From the NCBI GenBank assembly GCA_021300475.1, contig JAJTDO010000023.1, positions 1 to 47,020 on the forward strand: a DNA stretch of 47,020 nt, written 5' to 3'. Positions within the stretch are counted from its first letter, which is position 1; the number at the start of each line of letters is the position of its first letter. A program made the position numbers and the translations under genes. This DNA is from Burkholderiales bacterium (GTDB lineage Bacteria; Pseudomonadota; Gammaproteobacteria; Burkholderiales; Burkholderiaceae_B). The notes under the pieces are model-generated. The model had not been told where the DNA came from and did no database searches. It worked only from the letters and a program-made list of their open reading frames with translations. Shown piece after piece: positions 28,645-38,790 of the stretch.

Positions 28645-30503
28645 GGCTTGACCTCCTCTTTGGCAGTCAGGTAGGTCTCAATCGCTGTGCGGGCGATAGG
28701 GGCGGCAGACTGTGCTCCAAAACCACCGTTTTCAACAATCACGGCCAAGGCGATTTTAGGATTTTCTGCGGGTGCAAATGCAATGAACCACGCGTGATCC
28801 CTGAAGCGCTCGCCCACACGTTTGGCATCGTATTTTTCATTCGCCTTCAGGGAAAACACCTGAGCCGTACCGGTTTTACCACCGGAGGTGAACGGCGCAT
28901 TGGCAAAAGCCTTGGCAGAGGTGCCCTCAAGATTGACGCCCACCATGGCCTGCTTGATGAAATCTACGTTTTCCTGATTCAGTGGAATACGATTTCTAGG
29001 CTGCCGTTCCAGTATGCGTTTTTCACCGGTGTTTACGTCTTGAACCGCCTTCACCAGATGCGGGCGCATTACGACGCCGTTGTTTGCGAGGTTCGACATG
29101 GCGTGCGCCAGTTGCAAGGGAGTGAACGAGTTGTAGCCCTGCCCGATGGCAACAGAGATGGTTTCACCCGCATACCACCTTTTAAGCTCCGGCTTTTTGT
29201 AGGCGTTGCGCTTCCACTCGGTGGAGGGCAGGATGCCTTTTTTCTCGCCATCCAGATCAATTTCTGTGAGCCTCCCGAAACCGAAGGGTTCCATGAAAGT
29301 GGCAATGGCATCTACACCCAAATCGTTGCCCAGTTGGTAGTAGTAAGTGTCACAGGAAACGACGATGGACTTGAACATGTCCACGGCACCATGACCGCCT
29401 TCCTTGTCGTCACGGAAACGATGATTGCCGAATACAAAGAAACCAGGATCTGAAATTGACTGCCAGGATTTACGCTTGCCTGTTTCCAAGCCCGCCAGCG
29501 CCATGAAGGGCTTGTAAGTGGAACCCGGCGGGTACGTGCCGCTCAGGGGGCGGTTAAGCAGGGGGCGATCAGCAGACTCATTTAGCAACTTCCAGTTTTC
29601 CGGATCAATGCCATCCACAAACAGGTTGGGGTCGTAAGTGGGGTTACTGACCCAGGCCAGAACATCGCCGGTAGCGGGTTCTATGGCCACAAGTGCGCCA
29701 CGCCGTTGCCCGAAAGCTTTCTCAACAGCCTCTTGTAACCGAAAATCGAGGGAAAGAATCAGGTTGTTTCCGGGGGTCGGGTTGCTGCGCGACAACACAC
29801 GCACCGCTCTGCCACCGGCAGCCGTTTCTACCTCTTCAAAACCTGTTTTGCCGTGAAGTTCACGCTCATACCGTTTCTCAAGACCTTCTTTGCCTATGAA
29901 TTGGGTACCGCGGTAATTCTGGGAATCTTCAAATTCAGCGATGCGCTCTTCGTCTTTTTTTGAGATGCGGCCAATGTAACCCACCACATGCGCGGCAGAT
30001 TCGCCTTGAGGGTATTGCCGGAACAGACGCGCCTTTAACTCCACCCCGGGAAACCGGTAGCGGTGGACTGCGAACCTGGCCACCTCTTCATCGCTCAGGC
30101 GGGTGCGAAGCGGAATCGATTCGAAATTCTTCGATTCTTCCATTAGTTTTTTGAAGCGTTTCCTGTCTCTGGCCTGAATATCAACGATGCGGGAAAGGTC
30201 GTCGATGGTGGCCTCGAGGTCGGGTACGCGACTGGGGGTAATTTCTATGGTGTAGGCGGAATAATTGCGCGCCAGCGGTACACCGTTGCGGTCAAAAATC
30301 AGACCCCGGTTGGGCACAATGGGAAGCACTGTAATGCGATTGTCTTCGGCCTGCGCAATGTACTTGTTGTAATTGAACACCTGCAGCCAGACAAACCGCG
30401 CCACCAGCACGAAAAACAAAACCAGCACAAACACGCTGGCCACAGACAGACGCAACCTGAATTCCTGAAGCACCTGTTCCGGATGCCTGAATTCTTTTTT
30501 CAT
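28641..30503 (-). CDS. mrdA: Penicillin-binding protein 2
   Basis: PBP2 is the transpeptidase partner of RodA. From the ATG at 30503 it has 620 residues: a short N-terminus, one membrane helix, a pedestal domain (NRGLIFDRNG, NYSAYTIEI) and the penicillin-binding domain with STYK (in GSTYKPF), SCD and KTGTAQ. The upstream open reading to 30695 is the former mreD region in another frame, not part of the protein. The start codon overlaps a TGA in an ATGA context. That TGA is the old mreD stop, which mreD no longer reaches, so normal coupling is probably lost. Confidence 0.96.
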   Translation of the reverse strand: MKKEFRHPEQVLQEFRLRLSVASVFVLVLFFVLVARFVWLQVFNYNKYIAQAEDNRITVLPIVPNRGLIFDRNGVPLARNYSAYTIEITPSRVPDLEATIDDLSRIVDIQARDRKRFKKLMEESKNFESIPLRTRLSDEEVARFAVHRYRFPGVELKARLFRQYPQGESAAHVVGYIGRISKKDEERIAEFEDSQNYRGTQFIGKEGLEKRYERELHGKTGFEEVETAAGGRAVRVLSRSNPTPGNNLILSLDFRLQEAVEKAFGQRRGALVAIEPATGDVLAWVSNPTYDPNLFVDGIDPENWKLLNESADRPLLNRPLSGTYPPGSTYKPFMALAGLETGKRKSWQSISDPGFFVFGNHRFRDDKEGGHGAVDMFKSIVVSCDTYYYQLGNDLGVDAIATFMEPFGFGRLTEIDLDGEKKGILPSTEWKRNAYKKPELKRWYAGETISVAIGQGYNSFTPLQLAHAMSNLANNGVVMRPHLVKAVQDVNTGEKRILERQPRNRIPLNQENVDFIKQAMVGVNLEGTSAKAFANAPFTSGGKTGTAQVFSLKANEKYDAKRVGERFRDHAWFIAFAPAENPKIALAVIVENGGFGAQSAAPIARTAIETYLTAKEEVKP

Positions 30504-30936
30504 AGGGGGCGGTTCTCGTCGGGGTCCATGGGGCGATGCCCCCCATGAACAAACGCACCGCCAGGCTAACCAGATGCGCTCCGAAAAACAGGGGAAACAT
30601 GTGCGCCGCCTGCACCCATGGAGAAAACCATGGCACCCGGCGGTGCAAGGTAATGGCAAAGTACGAGACCAGCGTGTAGGCCAAGGCGGTTTCACCCAAC
30701 ACGCCGGCGCGCTGCACGTCCATGATCAATCCAAACAACCAAGCCAGACCAATACCCACTTTGCGCGGCTGCCGGATGTTCCAGAAGACAATGACCAGCG
30801 CCAGCACATCAGGCACAGGAAGACTTCTGGGCAGGGGCAGTACATTAATGACAAAAGCGAACAGCAGCGAAATGGTAATGAAGGTGGTGCTGACCGGACG
30901 AAGAATTGCCTGACCTGAAATGCTGTTGATGCCCAT
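30292..30936 (-). pseudogene. mreD: Rod-shape protein MreD with deleted, shifted C-terminus
   Basis: The first 133 codons (30538-30936) give a normal MreD with five hydrophobic segments, ending VSLAVRLFMGG. Family members continue about 30-40 residues through a last helix and a tail like RRPxDRDENRP. Here the helix is missing and the frame runs into mrdA for 81 unrelated residues to 30292. The old tail survives in the -1 frame at 30500-30538 as HRPMDPDENRPL plus stop, in ATGA overlap with mrdA. The break sits on a 7-bp inverted repeat with a six-C run. The lesion may be a real deletion or an assembly error. Confidence 0.75.
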
Positions 30937-30938
30937 GA

Positions 30939-31838
30939 TCAGCGCTCTTTCTTTCCGCGACGTGAACCGCCTTTGGTGTCTGGATCAGGTGCTGGGGGTG
31001 GCAATGGATTGTCGACGGGAAGCACAAGTACAAACCGGTGTTTATCAACACCGGCAACCGGTTCACACAAGATGCGCGCAAATGCGTAGGAAGAATTGCG
31101 CTCGACACGCAACACCTTGGCCACGGGCAACCCGGCCGGGAACATACCGTCGATGCCGGAGGTGACAAGGCTGTCGCCCACGGCAACGTCTGCATTGGCA
31201 GCCACAAAACGCAATTCCAGCAAACCGCCCTCTTGGCCACCGTAGGCTACGCCGCGAAGACCCGTTCGCAAATTCTGAATGGGGATAACCTGATTTTTAT
31301 CGGTCAGCAGGGTGACTTCGGACTGCTGGGGAAACACACGGGTGACCTGCCCCAGCACGCCGGCTTCATCGATGACAGGTTGCCCTGCCAACACTCCGAC
31401 CAAGGTACCTTTATCAACAATGATTTTGCGCGAGTAAGGATCTTTGGCTTCGTATTTGATTTCCGCCAGATGCCCCTTGATTTCTGAAGATTCACCGGCA
31501 GCCATCATTTTTCGCAGTTGTATGTTTTCGGCCGTGAGTTGGGCGAGTTGATGCAACGCTTTCATGTCGGCAAGGTGTTGCTTTTGCAGGCGAAGGTTTT
31601 CAGCTTTGAGATCGGCGTTGTCTTTGAAATGTTGATCTACGCCGGACAGCATCTGACCGGGCAACCCCACTAGAAGTTGCGCCGGGTACAGCACGAACGA
31701 TGCAAGGTTTCTGAGCAGGCCGGAGGCTTGATAGCGGACATCGAGCACCAGTACGGCAAACGACAACAAAACGAAAAACACAAGACGCGCTCTGGCCGAA
31801 GGACCTTGTTTAAATAACGGCGGCGGTGTGTACTCCAT
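30939..31838 (-). CDS. mreC: Rod-shape protein MreC
   Basis: MreC is a bitopic inner-membrane protein that activates PBP2-RodA. The 299-residue protein has one helix near residues 20-37 (VFFVLLSFAVLVLDV), a coiled-coil (about 70-110) and two beta domains with VDKGTLVGVLAGQPVIDEAGVLGQV and DGMFPAGLPVAKV. The tail is Pro-rich and basic. The start at 31838 (MEYTPPPLFKQG) is 10 nt past mreB; an upstream open reading to 31892 overlaps mreB and is not used. Confidence 0.96.
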   Translation of the reverse strand: MEYTPPPLFKQGPSARARLVFFVLLSFAVLVLDVRYQASGLLRNLASFVLYPAQLLVGLPGQMLSGVDQHFKDNADLKAENLRLQKQHLADMKALHQLAQLTAENIQLRKMMAAGESSEIKGHLAEIKYEAKDPYSRKIIVDKGTLVGVLAGQPVIDEAGVLGQVTRVFPQQSEVTLLTDKNQVIPIQNLRTGLRGVAYGGQEGGLLELRFVAANADVAVGDSLVTSGIDGMFPAGLPVAKVLRVERNSSYAFARILCEPVAGVDKHRFVLVLPVDNPLPPPAPDPDTKGGSRRGKKER

Positions 31839-31848
31839 GCCTGTTATG

Positions 31849-33063
<1,215 letters not shown>

Positions 33064-33363
33064 ATGTCACTGAATTCTGATGAAATTTTAAGGCTGGGAA
33101 AACTGGCCAGGCTGTTCATTTCCCCTGAGGAACAAGACGCCACGGCGCAGCAAATCAACAATATTATCGACCTCGCGGGGCAACTGGCCGAACAGGACAC
33201 CCGGGGGCTTGAGCCGCTGGCCCACCCCCTTGCCGTGCTGGCACCTGTCGCGTTGCGGCTCAGGGCCGACGAGGCCACCGAACCGAACGCGCGCGAAGTT
33301 AATCTGGCCTGTGCACCGGCGGTTGAAAAAGGCCTGTTTCTTGTACCCAAAGTCATTGAATGA
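33064..33363 (+). CDS. gatC: Amidotransferase subunit GatC
   Basis: The 99-residue protein is the small clamp subunit of the GatCAB amidotransferase. It shows the family pattern DEILRLGKLARL near the start, GLEPLAHP in the middle and the conserved end NLACAPAVEKGLFLVPKVIE. The ATG at 33064 is preferred over the TTG at 33055. There is no strong ribosome site. gatA begins 7 nt downstream. Confidence 0.95.
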   Translation: MSLNSDEILRLGKLARLFISPEEQDATAQQINNIIDLAGQLAEQDTRGLEPLAHPLAVLAPVALRLRADEATEPNAREVNLACAPAVEKGLFLVPKVIE

Positions 33364-33370
33364 GTTGTAA

Positions 33371-34888
33371 ATGAGCTCCCATCCCGTTTCATTGAAAAGC
33401 CTGCATACACAGTTGATGCAGCGACAGGTCAGCAGTGTTGAACTGGCCACGGAGGCCTTGAAACAGGCCGAAACCCAAAGCCACCTGAACGCCTTTACCG
33501 ACATCGCAGAGGAACTGACACTGGCGCAAGCCAGAGCGGCCGACGCCAGAATTGCGCAGGGCGACACCGGAGCGCTGCTGGGTATTCCGATGGCACACAA
33601 AGACATTTTTGTAACGCGCGGCTGGAAAAGTACCGCTGGCTCAAAAATGCTGGCCAACTACATCAGTCCATTTGACGCTGCTGTGGTTGAAAAAATGAGT
33701 GCCGCCGGACTGGTTTGCGTCGGCAAGCTTAATTGCGACGAATTCGCCATGGGTTCATCCAATGAAAACTCCGCTTTCGGTCCGGTGAAAAACCCTTGGG
33801 ACTTGCTGGCAGTGCCGGGCGGATCCTCGGGCGGTTCAGCCGCTGCAGTTGCAGCGGGCATTGTGCCGCTGGCAACAGGCACAGACACCGGAGGCTCCAT
33901 CCGGCAACCGGCAGCCTTGTGCGGCATTACAGGCATCAAGCCCACTTACGGCAGGGTGTCGCGTTACGGCATGATTGCCTACGCATCGAGCCTGGATCAA
34001 GGCGGACCGATGGCAGGTAGCGCTGAAGATTGTGCACTGGCCCTGACGGCCATGGCCGGCTTTGACACCCGCGACTCCACCAGTCTGGACAAACCCGCGG
34101 AGAACTTTGAACGCCTGCTGGGCACGCCACGCACCGGCGCCACAGAAAGCCAGCCATTAAAAGGCTTGCGTGTGGGCCTGCCCGACGAGTTTTTTGCCAG
34201 CGGCGTGGAACAGGATGTGCTGGATGCCGTGCAACTGGCCATCAAGACGCTTGAGGCGCTCGGTGCTGTGGCCGTGCCGGTCTCGCTGCCCAGAACTGCT
34301 TTGTCGATTCCGGCCTACTACGTGATTGCCCCGGCAGAGGCCTCTTCCAACCTGTCGCGCTTTGATGGCGTGCGCTATGGTCACAGGGCCAGCGGCTACA
34401 AGGACTTGGCGGACATGTATGAAAAGACCCGCAGCGAAGGTTTTGGTGCGGAAGTAAAGCGCAGGATTCTGGTCGGTGCCTATGTGTTGTCCCGTGGTTA
34501 TTACGACGCCTATTATTTGCAGGCGCAACGGGTTCGCCGCCTGATTGCCCAAGACTTTCAAGCCGCCTTTGCGCAATGCGATGTGATTGCCGGACCGGTG
34601 TGTCCGTCAGTTGCGTGGAATCTGGGAGAAAAAACCTCAGACCCTATAAAAATGTATCTGGCTGACATTTTTACCTTGGGTGCCAGCCTAGCGGGCTTGC
34701 CGGGCATGTCGGTTCCGGTGGGTTTCGGGCAGGCAGGAAGGCCTGTGGGTCTTCAATTGATCGGCAACTACTTCGCAGAAGCCGAACTGCTGCAAACGGC
34801 AGACCATTTTCAGCGCGCCACACAGTGGCACTTGCAGCGCCCGTCCGCTGCAAACCATTCAACCTCAGGGAAAGGTGCCTTAGCATGA
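33371..34888 (+). CDS. gatA: Amidotransferase subunit GatA
   Basis: GatA makes ammonia from glutamine. The 505-residue amidase has the Ser-cis-Ser-Lys triad: Lys77 (GIPMAHKD), cis-Ser152 (GGSSGGS) and nucleophile Ser176 (DTGGSIRQP). The ammonia passes to GatB, converting Glu-tRNA(Gln) and Asp-tRNA(Asn). The gene overlaps gatB by 4 nt (ATGA) and follows gatC directly. Confidence 0.97.
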   Translation: MSSHPVSLKSLHTQLMQRQVSSVELATEALKQAETQSHLNAFTDIAEELTLAQARAADARIAQGDTGALLGIPMAHKDIFVTRGWKSTAGSKMLANYISPFDAAVVEKMSAAGLVCVGKLNCDEFAMGSSNENSAFGPVKNPWDLLAVPGGSSGGSAAAVAAGIVPLATGTDTGGSIRQPAALCGITGIKPTYGRVSRYGMIAYASSLDQGGPMAGSAEDCALALTAMAGFDTRDSTSLDKPAENFERLLGTPRTGATESQPLKGLRVGLPDEFFASGVEQDVLDAVQLAIKTLEALGAVAVPVSLPRTALSIPAYYVIAPAEASSNLSRFDGVRYGHRASGYKDLADMYEKTRSEGFGAEVKRRILVGAYVLSRGYYDAYYLQAQRVRRLIAQDFQAAFAQCDVIAGPVCPSVAWNLGEKTSDPIKMYLADIFTLGASLAGLPGMSVPVGFGQAGRPVGLQLIGNYFAEAELLQTADHFQRATQWHLQRPSAANHSTSGKGALA

Positions 34889-36324
34889 CTTGGGAAATTG
34901 TCATTGGTTTGGAAACCCACGTGCAGTTGGCCACAAACTCCAAAATATTTTCAGGTGCCAGCACCCAGTTTGGCGCCGAACCGAACACCCAGGCCTGCGC
35001 TGTTGATCTTGCCTTGCCTGGTGTATTGCCGGTAATGAACCGCCGCGCGGTGGATTACGCAATTCGTCTGGGATTGGCGGTGGACGCCAAAATTGCAGAC
35101 GCATCCACCTTTGAGCGTAAAAACTATTTTTATCCGGACTTGCCCAAGGGCTATCAGATCAGCCAAAACGAAATCCCGGTGGTGCAAGGCGGACACCTCG
35201 ACATTCTGGTGGGCGATCAAGTCAAGACTGTGCACTTGGTGCGCGCCCACCTTGAAGAAGACGCCGGGAAAAGCTTGCACGAAGATTTCGCAGGCATGTC
35301 TGGCATTGACCTGAACCGGGCCGGCACCCCTTTGCTGGAAATTGTCACCGAGCCTGACATGTGCAGCGCCGAAGAAGCGGTGGCCTATGCCCGTGCGCTG
35401 CATGGGTTGGTGACCTGGCTTGGCATCAGTGACGGCAACATGCAGGAGGGAAGTTTCCGTTGCGATGCGAACGTTTCCGTGCGCAAACCGGGTGCCCCGC
35501 TGGGTACCCGCTGTGAGATCAAGAACCTGAACTCGTTCAAGTTCTTGCAGCAGGCCATTGTGTATGAGGCAAACCGTCAAATCGAACTGATAGAAGACGG
35601 TGGACGGGTGGTTCAGGAAACGCGTCTCTATGACCCCGACCGCAATGAAACCCGCTCAATGCGCAGCAAGGAAGATGCACAGGACTATCGCTATTTCCCG
35701 GACCCGGATCTGCCACCTCTGATGATTGCACCGGAGTGGGTTGAATCGGTTCGGGCGGAAATGCCTGAACTGCCTTCAAGCAAACGCAAGAAATACGAAG
35801 CCTTGTATGGGCTTACACCTTATGACGCCAACATGCTGACCAGCACCCGCGCCATGGCCGACTTCTTTGAGGCTGTGGTGGCGCAGATTGGCAGCGCACA
35901 GACGAAATTGGCTGCAAATTGGTTAATGGGTGAGGTGTCTTCGCAGTTGAACCGCGATGGCATTGACTTGGAACAAGCCCCCGTCAGCGCGCTGCAGCTT
36001 TCAAAGCTGCTGCTGCGCATACAGGACGGTACTTTGTCCAACAAACTGGCCAAGGAAGTGTTTATTGCCATGTGGGCGGGCGACGAGGACGCGGATGCAG
36101 ATCGCATCATTGAAGCAAAAGGCTTGAAGCAGATCAGTGACACCTCGGCCATTGAGGCCATGATCGATGAAGTCATGAACGCCAACCCCGGTCCGGTGGC
36201 TGAATACCGCAGCGGCAAGGAAAAAGCGTTTAATTCCTTGGTGGGGCAAGTGATGAAGCAGGCCAAGGGCAAGGCCAACCCGGCCACGGTCAATGACTTG
36301 CTGAAGAAAAAGCTGCAGGGCTGA
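34885..36324 (+). CDS. gatB: Amidotransferase subunit GatB
   Basis: GatB phosphorylates and amidates the mischarged tRNA. The 479-residue protein begins [15 protein letters not shown] and has [36 protein letters not shown] and the C-terminal YqeY-like tRNA-binding part. An upstream reading to 34825 lies within gatA and is not used. GGGAAAGG ahead of the ATG is the ribosome site. The trio means the organism makes Gln-tRNA and/or Asn-tRNA by the indirect route. Confidence 0.97.
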   Translation: MTWEIVIGLETHVQLATNSKIFSGASTQFGAEPNTQACAVDLALPGVLPVMNRRAVDYAIRLGLAVDAKIADASTFERKNYFYPDLPKGYQISQNEIPVVQGGHLDILVGDQVKTVHLVRAHLEEDAGKSLHEDFAGMSGIDLNRAGTPLLEIVTEPDMCSAEEAVAYARALHGLVTWLGISDGNMQEGSFRCDANVSVRKPGAPLGTRCEIKNLNSFKFLQQAIVYEANRQIELIEDGGRVVQETRLYDPDRNETRSMRSKEDAQDYRYFPDPDLPPLMIAPEWVESVRAEMPELPSSKRKKYEALYGLTPYDANMLTSTRAMADFFEAVVAQIGSAQTKLAANWLMGEVSSQLNRDGIDLEQAPVSALQLSKLLLRIQDGTLSNKLAKEVFIAMWAGDEDADADRIIEAKGLKQISDTSAIEAMIDEVMNANPGPVAEYRSGKEKAFNSLVGQVMKQAKGKANPATVNDLLKKKLQG

Positions 36325-36384
36325 GAAACTTAGCCCGGTGGTGGCGCTCTAACAGGTGTCGGGTCAATTGAATTGGAGGTCAGC

Positions 36385-37029
36385 GTGGTGTCTGGTATAG
36401 GATTTTCAAGACATTTTGGTTTTTTGTTGGTATGCGTTGCGCTGTTGAGCGGTTGTGCAAACAATGTGCGCAGCAATGTAACGGTTTACCAGCGCATGGA
36501 AAACCTGAGCGCCAAGGAAGTGCCTCGCACGTATGCATTTGTAAGGGGACCGGAACAGGCAAAAAGTCTGGAATGGTCTCAATACGAAGACATGATTGCC
36601 CAAGAACTCGGCCCGTTGGGCTTTTCATCTGCCAAACCCACCGAGAAGCCTCGCTTCAATGTGGAGTTCCACGTGCGAAGCTCAGACCAGAAATACAGCG
36701 TGACCGACTACGCCTACCCAACCTTTGGCGTGGGTCTTTCCAGAGGCTACGGCTTTAATGGACGCTACGGTTACGACCCTTTCTTCTCAACGCCCATTCC
36801 GGTTCAACGCAATGTGGAATATGTGCGCCATGAATTGAAAGTCAGTATTTTTGACAATGAAATGAAAGACAGCAAAGCCATTTGGGAAGGAAAGGCGCTG
36901 ACAGATTCTGTGCGAGGGGAAAGCCTTTCAGAAGCCATGCCCTATTTGGTGCGCAGCTTGTTCAGCGGTTTTCCCGGTGAAAACGGCAAGACCAAAACAG
37001 TGACATTGCCAAGAAACAAAGGGCAGTGA
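36385..37029 (+). CDS. DUF4136-like lipoprotein
   Basis: The 214-residue protein has a lipoprotein signal with lipobox LLSGC, then a domain like DUF4136 (a TYAFVRGPEQ segment followed by YEDMIAQELGPLGF and FNVEFHV), with a Tyr/Gly-rich loop near residues 120-135. Function is unknown. The start is one of two GTG codons (36385 or 36388) behind GGAGG; the TTG at 36373 overlaps that site. The stop overlaps the next gene (GTGA), so the two are coupled. Confidence 0.8.
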   Translation: MVSGIGFSRHFGFLLVCVALLSGCANNVRSNVTVYQRMENLSAKEVPRTYAFVRGPEQAKSLEWSQYEDMIAQELGPLGFSSAKPTEKPRFNVEFHVRSSDQKYSVTDYAYPTFGVGLSRGYGFNGRYGYDPFFSTPIPVQRNVEYVRHELKVSIFDNEMKDSKAIWEGKALTDSVRGESLSEAMPYLVRSLFSGFPGENGKTKTVTLPRNKGQ

Positions 37030-37817
37030 ACAACAGCGACAAGCCCGTTGCCCTGAGTGTTTTCAGGGTGGGGGGTGAAGCCATTGGGCAACTTATACCG
37101 GCAGTACAGGCTGCCTTGCTGCACCGGGTCGGAAACTTCGGTCTGACCTTGCACTCTGAAAATTCGAGCCCACCAACACTGGCGCTGGGTCATCAGCTAA
37201 GCACACCAAGGGAACTCCAGCAATGCTGTCAGGCGCTCGCAGCCGACCTTCACAATGCAGGCTACATTGCGGGCTGGCGCAATGAGCTGTTTACACTCAA
37301 AAAACCGGATGGCACCGCTTGGTTTGATTTGGAGCGCGCCAGTTTCAGAACCTTTGGGTTTGAATCAGAAGCAATTCATGTTCACGGATATACGCAGAGC
37401 GGAGAGGTTTGGCTGGGACGCCGTTCTACACTCAAGGCGATAGACCCGGGGCTGTTGGATAACCTTGCCGCCGGCGGCTTGAGCAGCGGCGAAACCCCGA
37501 TGAATTGTGCGAGAAGGGAACTGTGGGAAGAGGCCGGTGTTGATGAAATGTTAGGTAAAAACCTGATTTCCCTGCCAAAAACCCTGGTTTCAGAACGCAT
37601 AGAAACCCAAGGTGTTCACCGTGAAGTGCTGCACTGTTTCGCCCTGCAACTGCCTGATGACTTCATCCCCGAAAACAAAGACGGGGAAGTGTGCGGCTTT
37701 CTGCGCTGCAGCCTGACTGAAGTGCGAGAACTATTGCGCAAGAAAGCGCTGACCACAGATGCCGCTGTTTGTACCGAATATGCGCTTCAGTGTGCTGCGG
37801 TGCTTGATAAAAAGTGA
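37026..37817 (+). CDS. Nudix hydrolase with DUF4743-like N-terminus
   Basis: The 263-residue protein has a complete Nudix box (GLSSGETPMNCARRELWEEAG) near residue 155 (Mg-binding Glu residues in RELWEE). The N-terminal half is an AGWRNELF-type domain as in DUF4743/thiamine-pyrophosphokinase-linked Nudix proteins. Substrate unknown; relatives act on nucleoside or thiamine diphosphates. It starts with GTG in the stop of the lipoprotein gene and overlaps the convergent hydrolase by 31 nt. Confidence 0.88.
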   Translation: MNNSDKPVALSVFRVGGEAIGQLIPAVQAALLHRVGNFGLTLHSENSSPPTLALGHQLSTPRELQQCCQALAADLHNAGYIAGWRNELFTLKKPDGTAWFDLERASFRTFGFESEAIHVHGYTQSGEVWLGRRSTLKAIDPGLLDNLAAGGLSSGETPMNCARRELWEEAGVDEMLGKNLISLPKTLVSERIETQGVHREVLHCFALQLPDDFIPENKDGEVCGFLRCSLTEVRELLRKKALTTDAAVCTEYALQCAAVLDKK

Positions 37818-38701
37818 TTCAGTTTGCGAACAAAACGCACCGGTGAATCAAACATCAAGGCATGCCCTGCACCCTTGAAGCGAACCACCTTCGAATGCTT
37901 GATGTATTCTTTTGCAGCCAACTGGCCTTCAACTGGATACAAAGCCGATTCATCACCCACAAAAAACCAGACTGGCTTTTCCTCGGCCTGTTGCGCCATG
38001 GTTTCGCGGTAGTCGTGCGGGTTACCAACAAAGGTGCGTATACAGTCGAGATAAACAGGCCAGTTTGAAACCGGCGCCACAAACCTGACAAGAAACTCAT
38101 GGCGCCCCATTTCCGCAAAATACTTCAGAAACGGGTTGGCAAAAGCGCTGGCACCGAACAGGGAAAACTGCTTCCAGAAACGTCTGCGCATCACCGCTGG
38201 CAACTTGTAAAAGTGACGCTCACGTCCGAGGCTTTCAAAGTCTTCCATCATTTGCTTGAGTGAAGCCATGCGGGTGGCCTGGTGGGCACCAAACAAACCG
38301 GACAAATAAGACTCGTCGTTGGTCAGGCGCATGGCCTGGTCGATTTGCAAATAAGACCGGATACGATCAAAACCATACAAGCGGTGGTATTCCATCGCGG
38401 TGCAGGCACCCATGGAAAAGCCCACGAGTGCAGGAGACTCGACATCGAGATGTTCAATCAAGCCGTGAAGGTCGTGCGCATATTGGGTAAATACGCTTTC
38501 ATGCCCGACAGGCACTTTGTGAGAGCCCCCGAAGCCGCGAAGGTCAGGCAGGATAAAACGGTATTTGCCCAGCAAAGGCGTAATGAACGGTAACCAGAGA
38601 AACGCCGGCATTCCAAAGCCGTGAACCAGAATGCAAACAGGGCCGGTGCCCATGTCCCAGTAGTGCAGTGAATGCCCATCCGCGGCTGTATAGGTGGCCA
38701 T
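37787..38701 (-). CDS. Alpha/beta hydrolase
   Basis: This 304-residue protein has the standard fold: oxyanion motif VHGFGMP, nucleophile elbow GFSMGA near Ser96, a probable acid in VGDESALYP and His in GAGHALMF. No signal peptide is present. The closest general type is the lipase/esterase or C-C hydrolase superfamily; substrate is not inferable. Its 3' end overlaps the Nudix gene. Confidence 0.9.
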   Translation of the reverse strand: MATYTAADGHSLHYWDMGTGPVCILVHGFGMPAFLWLPFITPLLGKYRFILPDLRGFGGSHKVPVGHESVFTQYAHDLHGLIEHLDVESPALVGFSMGACTAMEYHRLYGFDRIRSYLQIDQAMRLTNDESYLSGLFGAHQATRMASLKQMMEDFESLGRERHFYKLPAVMRRRFWKQFSLFGASAFANPFLKYFAEMGRHEFLVRFVAPVSNWPVYLDCIRTFVGNPHDYRETMAQQAEEKPVWFFVGDESALYPVEGQLAAKEYIKHSKVVRFKGAGHALMFDSPVRFVRKLNHFLSSTAAH

Positions 38702-38739
38702 GGCTCGTCTCCCAATGAATTTTCAGGTGATCTGATGGT

Positions 38740-38761
38740 CGAAGGCCGAAATCAGCCTTCG
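38740..38761. terminator. Hairpin downstream of the cyclase gene
   Basis: Perfect 7-bp arms CGAAGGC (38740-38746) and GCCTTCG (38755-38761) enclose an 8-nt loop, 29 nt past the cyclase stop on the minus strand. It lacks a T run, so it may be a weak terminator or mRNA stabiliser for the four-gene cluster. It lies in the 89-nt gap before the next gene on the same strand. Confidence 0.4.
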
Positions 38762-38790
38762 CCACAGTTTATGTTGAATTCAAATATACA

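Noticed and set aside
30504-30695. A 64-residue N-terminal extension of PBP2
   Set aside because: It lies within the mreD coding region in another frame, is Cys/Trp/Arg-rich and unlike PBP2 N-termini; MKKEFRHPEQ at 30503 fits the family.
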